Shown here: one piece after another, positions 60,209 to 64,000 of the stretch
Position numbering within the stretch: the first letter of the stretch is position 1
Layout: every line of letters starts with the position of its first letter
DNA from: Bacillus methanolicus
GTDB lineage: Bacteria > Bacillota > Bacilli > Bacillales > Cytobacillaceae
Reading direction: 5' to 3'
Assembly (NCBI RefSeq): GCF_028888695.1
Contig: NZ_PNFF01000001.1
Coordinates: 691,501-755,500, forward strand
DNA length: 64,000 bases
Position numbers and translations under genes: made by a program
Notes under the pieces: generated by a model
What the model was told of the DNA's origin: nothing
What the model saw: the letters and a program-made list of their open reading frames with translations, nothing else
Database searches by the model: none

Positions 60209-61798
60209 ATGAATCAATCGTTTCAAAAATATATAGCAAAAATAAAAGAATATTGGACTTCGAGAACAAAGAAGCAAAAGATTACAATTTTAGCAGTATT
60301 TCTTACTGTCGTTATTTTTTCAGCTGCACTCGTGTTTTTTACAACGAGAACCACAATGGCTCCTTTATACAGCAACTTGTCTCCTTCAGAAACAGGCGCC
60401 ATAAAGGAAAGCCTTGATGAAAAAGGAATCAAATCAGAAATAACTGATGAAGGTACAACAATAAAAGTACCTGAAGAATATGTAGATACGTTAAAAGTTG
60501 AGTTGGCTGCCGAGGGAATTCCTAAGTCCGGAAATATTGATTATTCGTTTTTCGGCCAGAATGCGGGCCTCGGCATGACCGAAAACGAGTTCAATGTATT
60601 AAAGCTCGATGCTATGCAAACCGAACTGGCAAATTTGATTAAAGGCATTGACGGGATTAAAGATGCGAAGGTGATGATTAACCTTCCGGAAACCGGGATA
60701 TTTGTGTCCGATCAACCTGAAGAGGCGTCAGCTTCAATCGTCTTAGAAACAAAACCCGGCTATCAGTTTGAAGAAGAGCAAATAAAAGCACTTTATCATT
60801 TAGTTTCAAAAAGTGTTCCAAATCTTCCTACTGATAATATCGTCATTATGAATCAGAATTTTGAGTATTTTGACTTAAAAAAAGAAAAATCTTCACCGTC
60901 TGCCGCATTTGCTTCGCAGCAGGAAATTAAAAAGCAAGTTGAGCGTGATGTACAGCGCCAAGTTCAAAACATGCTTGGCACTCTTATGGGCCGTGATAAA
61001 GTTGTTGTTTCCGTTACTGCAGATATCGACTTTACACAAGAAAAAAGGGAAGAAAACATCGTTGAACCGGTAGATAAAGAAAATATGGAAGGTATTGCAA
61101 TCAGTGCCCAAAAAATTACGGAAACATTCACAGGCAATCCAGAACAGGCCGGCGGCATCGTTGGTACCGGCGAAAATGATGTGACGAATTATAATGAAGC
61201 AGCGCAAGGATCAAATGGGGATTATGAAAAAATAGAAGAAACAATTAACAATGAGGTAAACCGGATTCGGAAAAAAATTACCGAAAGCCCATATAAAATT
61301 CGTGATTTGGGGATTCAAGTAATGGTTGAACCTCCAGTACCTGACGATCCGAATTCGCTTCCGCAAGAGCGAGTGGACGATATTCAGAAAATTTTAAGCA
61401 CTATTGTTCGAACAACGATTGATAAAAAAGCTGCAGATACAGAATTAACAGATGAAATGATAGAGGATAAAGTGGTCGTTTCTGTTCAGCCATTCAATGG
61501 GAAAATTGAATTTTCCGATGAAAAAGCTCCTGTTCTTCCTTGGTGGGCATATGTCGTTGGAGGAATATTGTTAGCAATTATTGGACTATTGATCTTTCTA
61601 TATATTAGAGCGAAGAGAAAGCAAGAATTTGAGGAAGATTTCGCTGAGGAAGAAGATACAGTTCCATTTAACGTACCCGATGTTAATGAGGAGCAAGATA
61701 CTGAAAGCAGTCTGAGAAGGAAACAGCTTGAGAAATTGGCAAAAGAAAAACCGGAAGACTTCGCAAAACTGCTCCGGACATGGATCGCTGAGGATTAG
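60209..61798 (+). CDS. fliF: Flagellar MS-ring protein FliF
   Basis: 529 residues. Forms the membrane ring on which the flagellum is built. First membrane helix about 26-46 (ITILAVFLTVVIFSAALVFF); periplasm-facing ring-building motifs [20 protein letters not shown] and AKVMINLPETGIF; a low-complexity disordered part about 300-345; second helix about 449-470 (WWAYVVGGILLAIIGLLIFLY). The cytoplasmic tail ends LAKEKPEDFAKLLRTWIAED, the FliG-binding segment. ATG 60209. Confidence 0.95.
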   Translation: MNQSFQKYIAKIKEYWTSRTKKQKITILAVFLTVVIFSAALVFFTTRTTMAPLYSNLSPSETGAIKESLDEKGIKSEITDEGTTIKVPEEYVDTLKVELAAEGIPKSGNIDYSFFGQNAGLGMTENEFNVLKLDAMQTELANLIKGIDGIKDAKVMINLPETGIFVSDQPEEASASIVLETKPGYQFEEEQIKALYHLVSKSVPNLPTDNIVIMNQNFEYFDLKKEKSSPSAAFASQQEIKKQVERDVQRQVQNMLGTLMGRDKVVVSVTADIDFTQEKREENIVEPVDKENMEGIAISAQKITETFTGNPEQAGGIVGTGENDVTNYNEAAQGSNGDYEKIEETINNEVNRIRKKITESPYKIRDLGIQVMVEPPVPDDPNSLPQERVDDIQKILSTIVRTTIDKKAADTELTDEMIEDKVVVSVQPFNGKIEFSDEKAPVLPWWAYVVGGILLAIIGLLIFLYIRAKRKQEFEEDFAEEEDTVPFNVPDVNEEQDTESSLRRKQLEKLAKEKPEDFAKLLRTWIAED

Positions 61799-61809
61799 GA
61801 GGTGGTTTC

Positions 61810-62826
61810 ATGGCAAAAAAAGAACAAAAGGAATTAACAGGAAAGCAGAAAGCAGCCATACTTCTAATTACACTCGGCCCGGATGTATCTGCCTCTGTGT
61901 ATAAGCATTTGACTGAAGAGGAAATCGAAAAGTTGACATTGGAAATATCAGGGGTCAGAAAAGTTGAACCACACTCAAAAGAACAAGTGATAGAGGAATT
62001 TCATAATATAGCACTTGCACAAGATTATATTTCACAAGGAGGAATAGGCTTCGCCAAGACTGTTTTGGAAAAAGCACTTGGACCGGAACAGGCGTCTGCC
62101 ATTATTAACCGTCTAACTTCTTCTCTCCAGGTCAGACCTTTTGACTTTGCGCGAAAGGCCGACCCGGCACAAATCTTGAATTTTATTCAAAATGAGCACC
62201 CGCAAACAATTGCGTTAATACTGTCATATCTTGATGCAGCCCAAGCAGGACAAATACTCTCCGAGCTTCCGCAGGAAATGCAGGCTGATGTTGCGAGAAG
62301 AATAGCAGAAATGGACAGAACATCTCCGGAAATTATTAATGAGGTGGAGCAGATCCTCGAAAGAAAACTTTCAGCAACGGTTACGCAGGATTATACACAA
62401 ACAGGCGGCATTGAAGCAGTGGTGGAAGTTCTTAACGGAGTAGATCGGGCTACCGAGCGGACGATTTTAGAAGCACTCGAAATTCAAGATCCGGAATTAG
62501 CTGAAGAAATCAAGAAAAGAATGTTTGTATTTGAAGACATTGTTACACTAGATAATCGTGCAATTCAGAGGGTCATCCGTGATTGTGAAAACGAAGATTT
62601 GATGCTTGCATTGAAAGTTTCGAGTGATGAAGTTAGAGAGATCGTTTATAAAAATATGTCCCAACGTATGGTTGAAACATTCAAGGAAGAAATGGAATTA
62701 ATGGGGCCGGTTCGCCTTCGTGATGTAGAAGAGGCCCAATCACGAATTGTCGCAATCATCCGCAGGCTTGAAGAGTCCGGAGAGATTATCGTCGCCCGCG
62801 GCGGAGGAGATGATATCATTGTCTAG
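61810..62826 (+). CDS. fliG: Flagellar motor switch protein FliG
   Basis: 338 residues. Switch protein that receives torque from the stator. N-terminal FliF-binding domain (TGKQKAAILLITLGPDVSASVYKHL), middle domain with the EHPQT motif (FIQNEHPQTIALILSYL), C-terminal torque helix with alternating charges (DLMLALKVSSDEVREIVYKNMS). ATG 61810 follows TTAGGAGGTGG. The 3' end overlaps fliH by eight bases. Confidence 0.96.
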   Translation: MAKKEQKELTGKQKAAILLITLGPDVSASVYKHLTEEEIEKLTLEISGVRKVEPHSKEQVIEEFHNIALAQDYISQGGIGFAKTVLEKALGPEQASAIINRLTSSLQVRPFDFARKADPAQILNFIQNEHPQTIALILSYLDAAQAGQILSELPQEMQADVARRIAEMDRTSPEIINEVEQILERKLSATVTQDYTQTGGIEAVVEVLNGVDRATERTILEALEIQDPELAEEIKKRMFVFEDIVTLDNRAIQRVIRDCENEDLMLALKVSSDEVREIVYKNMSQRMVETFKEEMELMGPVRLRDVEEAQSRIVAIIRRLEESGEIIVARGGGDDIIV

Positions 62827-63583
62827 GTTAATCAAATCCTACTGGGCAAACCAGGAAAAAGACGGCAACAAAGTGATTTCGATTAAAGTATTGCGCCGAG
62901 CTGAACTTGAAAATGAAAAACAAGCATTTGACTCAACAGATTCTGAAAGAAACAGCTTAATAGAGCAGGCGCACAAAGATGCAGAACAAATTGTTTCAAA
63001 AGCAAACGACCATGCGAGAATGATCAAAAGGCTGGTCGAAGATGAAAAGCTTGCTTGGGAACAAGAAAAAGCAGCCCTTATTGAACAAGCAAAACATGAA
63101 GGGTTTCAAGCGGGCTATAAAGAAGGAAGGCAAAAAGGATTTCAGGAATACAAAGAATCAATCGAGCTGGCCCGTGAAGTGATTGATTCAGCAAAAAATG
63201 ATTACAGACTGACCCTTGAGTCATCTGATAAAGCAATTTTGGAATTGGCACTTAAAGTATCTGAAAAAATACTTGGGAAAATAATCGATAGAAACGAAGA
63301 AGAATTTCTCCATCTTGTAAAAAGAGCATTAAAAGAAGCAAGAGAATATCGGGAAATTCAGTTGCATGTACACCCCATCCATTATGGATTTTTGCTGGCG
63401 CAAAAAGAAGAGCTGCTATCGATTTTCCCGAGAGAAACAAATTTTTATATTTATCCAGATGAAGATTTATCCAAAACAAGCTGCATTATAGAGTCAGCGA
63501 ACGGACGAATAGATGCAAGCATTGACAGCCAACTGGAACAAGTGAAAAAGAAGCTTTTTGAACTGTTGGAGAGTGAAGAATAA
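62819..63583 (+). CDS. fliH: Flagellar assembly protein FliH
   Basis: 254 residues from TTG 62819 (M-S-R-L-I-K-S-Y-W), chosen because GGAGGAG at 62803-62809 is spaced correctly; ATG 62810 is in frame but only touches that site. FliH regulates and anchors the export ATPase FliI. Central charged coil (about 45-125) with glycine-spaced GFQAGYKEGRQKGFQEYKE, the FliH GxxxG repeat region. C-terminal domain resembles the ATP-synthase delta subunit (LALKVSEKILGKIIDRNEEEF). One base overlaps fliI. Confidence 0.92.
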   Translation: MSRLIKSYWANQEKDGNKVISIKVLRRAELENEKQAFDSTDSERNSLIEQAHKDAEQIVSKANDHARMIKRLVEDEKLAWEQEKAALIEQAKHEGFQAGYKEGRQKGFQEYKESIELAREVIDSAKNDYRLTLESSDKAILELALKVSEKILGKIIDRNEEEFLHLVKRALKEAREYREIQLHVHPIHYGFLLAQKEELLSIFPRETNFYIYPDEDLSKTSCIIESANGRIDASIDSQLEQVKKKLFELLESEE

Positions 63584-64000
63584 TGAGGATTGCCGGCTTA
63601 TTAAAGCAAATTGACCAAATAGATACCTTTAAGAGGTATGGAAGAGTGAAAAGGGTGATCGGGTTAATGATCGAATCCCAAGGCCCGCAAAGCTCTATTG
63701 GCGATGTTTGCTATATTTATGTCGGCAGTCAGAAAAAGCGGAAAATATTAGCTGAAGTTGTAGGTTTTAAAGAAGAGAATGTTATTTTAATGCCTTATAC
63801 AACTGTCAATGATATTTCGCCGGGATGTCTGGTAGAAGCAACGCTTAAGCCGCTGGAGGTAAAGGTTGGAGCCGCTTTAGTCGGAAAAGTAATTGATTCT
63901 TTAGGACTACCGCTGGACGGGTCTAGCCTTCCAAAAGGATTAACATCTGTTCCGACTGAACAGGCTCCTCCAAATCCTATGAGCAGACCGCCTATCTCAG
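63583..64000 (+). CDS. fliI: Flagellar export ATPase FliI, N-terminal part (partial at window end)
   Basis: ATG 63583 (overlapping the fliH TAA as TAATG) opens a frame with no stop up to base 64000, 139 residues. N-terminal domain of the flagellar type III ATPase: RYGRVKRVIGLMIESQGPQ, GDVCYIYVG, the F1-beta-like barrel, then PYTTVNDISPGCLVEAT and GAALVGKVIDSLGLPLDG with PPNPMSRPPIS. The Walker A lies beyond the window. Position after fliH confirms identity. Confidence 0.95.
   Translation, partial: MRIAGLLKQIDQIDTFKRYGRVKRVIGLMIESQGPQSSIGDVCYIYVGSQKKRKILAEVVGFKEENVILMPYTTVNDISPGCLVEATLKPLEVKVGAALVGKVIDSLGLPLDGSSLPKGLTSVPTEQAPPNPMSRPPIS

Overview
The window is chromosomal DNA of a low-to-moderate G+C, endospore-forming, flagellated member of the Bacillaceae. 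The order of genes follows the Bacillus subtilis pyr - ylo/ylq - smc - codY - fla/che segment almost gene for gene. Spore formation is indicated by a 26-codon spoVM gene, and motility by the start of a fla/che operon. I cannot name genus or species from sequence alone. About 66 protein genes are supported, nearly all on the + strand; only rqcH and rpmB are on the - strand. I see no rRNA, tRNA, CRISPR array, prophage or intact insertion sequence. The first gene (carB) and the last gene (fliI) are cut by the window edges.

Layout. (1) 1-3.5 kb: end of the pyrimidine operon, carB'-pyrK-pyrD-pyrF-pyrE, closed by a terminator. (2) 3.5-8.1 kb: divergent rqcH (ribosome rescue) and a P-type calcium ATPase. 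(3) 8.3-22.6 kb: housekeeping run yicC-type RNase, remA, gmk, rpoZ, coaBC, priA, def, fmt, rsmB, rlmN, prpC, prkC, rsgA, thiN. The rpe gene expected between rsgA and thiN is absent, and IS21-end-like repeats lie in its place. (4) 22.6-29.3 kb: spoVM, rpmB(-), yloU, fakA, a 114-bp hairpin element, sdaAB, sdaAA, recG. (5) 29.4-33.9 kb: FapR-controlled lipid genes fapR-plsX-fabD-fabG-acpP, then rnc. (6) 33.9-43.4 kb: smc, ftsY, ylxM, ffh, rpsP, khpA, ylqD, rimM, trmD, rplS (chromosome organisation, SRP targeting, ribosome assembly). (7) 43.7-50.8 kb: signal peptidase I, rbgA, rnhB, an orphan FliK-like/FlhB-C-like pair, sucCD, dprA. (8) 51-58.5 kb: topA, trmFO, xerC, hslV, hslU, codY. (9) 59-64 kb: flgB, flgC, fliE, fliF, fliG, fliH, fliI'.

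Most genes are tightly packed, with 1-4-base overlaps and good Shine-Dalgarno sequences; several use GTG or TTG starts. Regulation visible in the DNA includes a FapR operator downstream of the fapR promoter, a perfect-consensus CcpA cre site between sdaAB and sdaAA, an rplS leader behind a strong extended -10 promoter, and many intrinsic terminators.

No wholly new multi-gene system stands out. The most unusual items are the orphan FliK/FlhB-CC-like pair (ylqGH), the rpe loss with an IS-end footprint, three GC-rich palindromic intergenic elements of shared architecture, the hairpin element upstream of sdaAB, the intra-operon cre site, a three-codon leader ORF overlapping the yloB start, and inverted repeats next to the xerC and fliF ribosome-binding sites.
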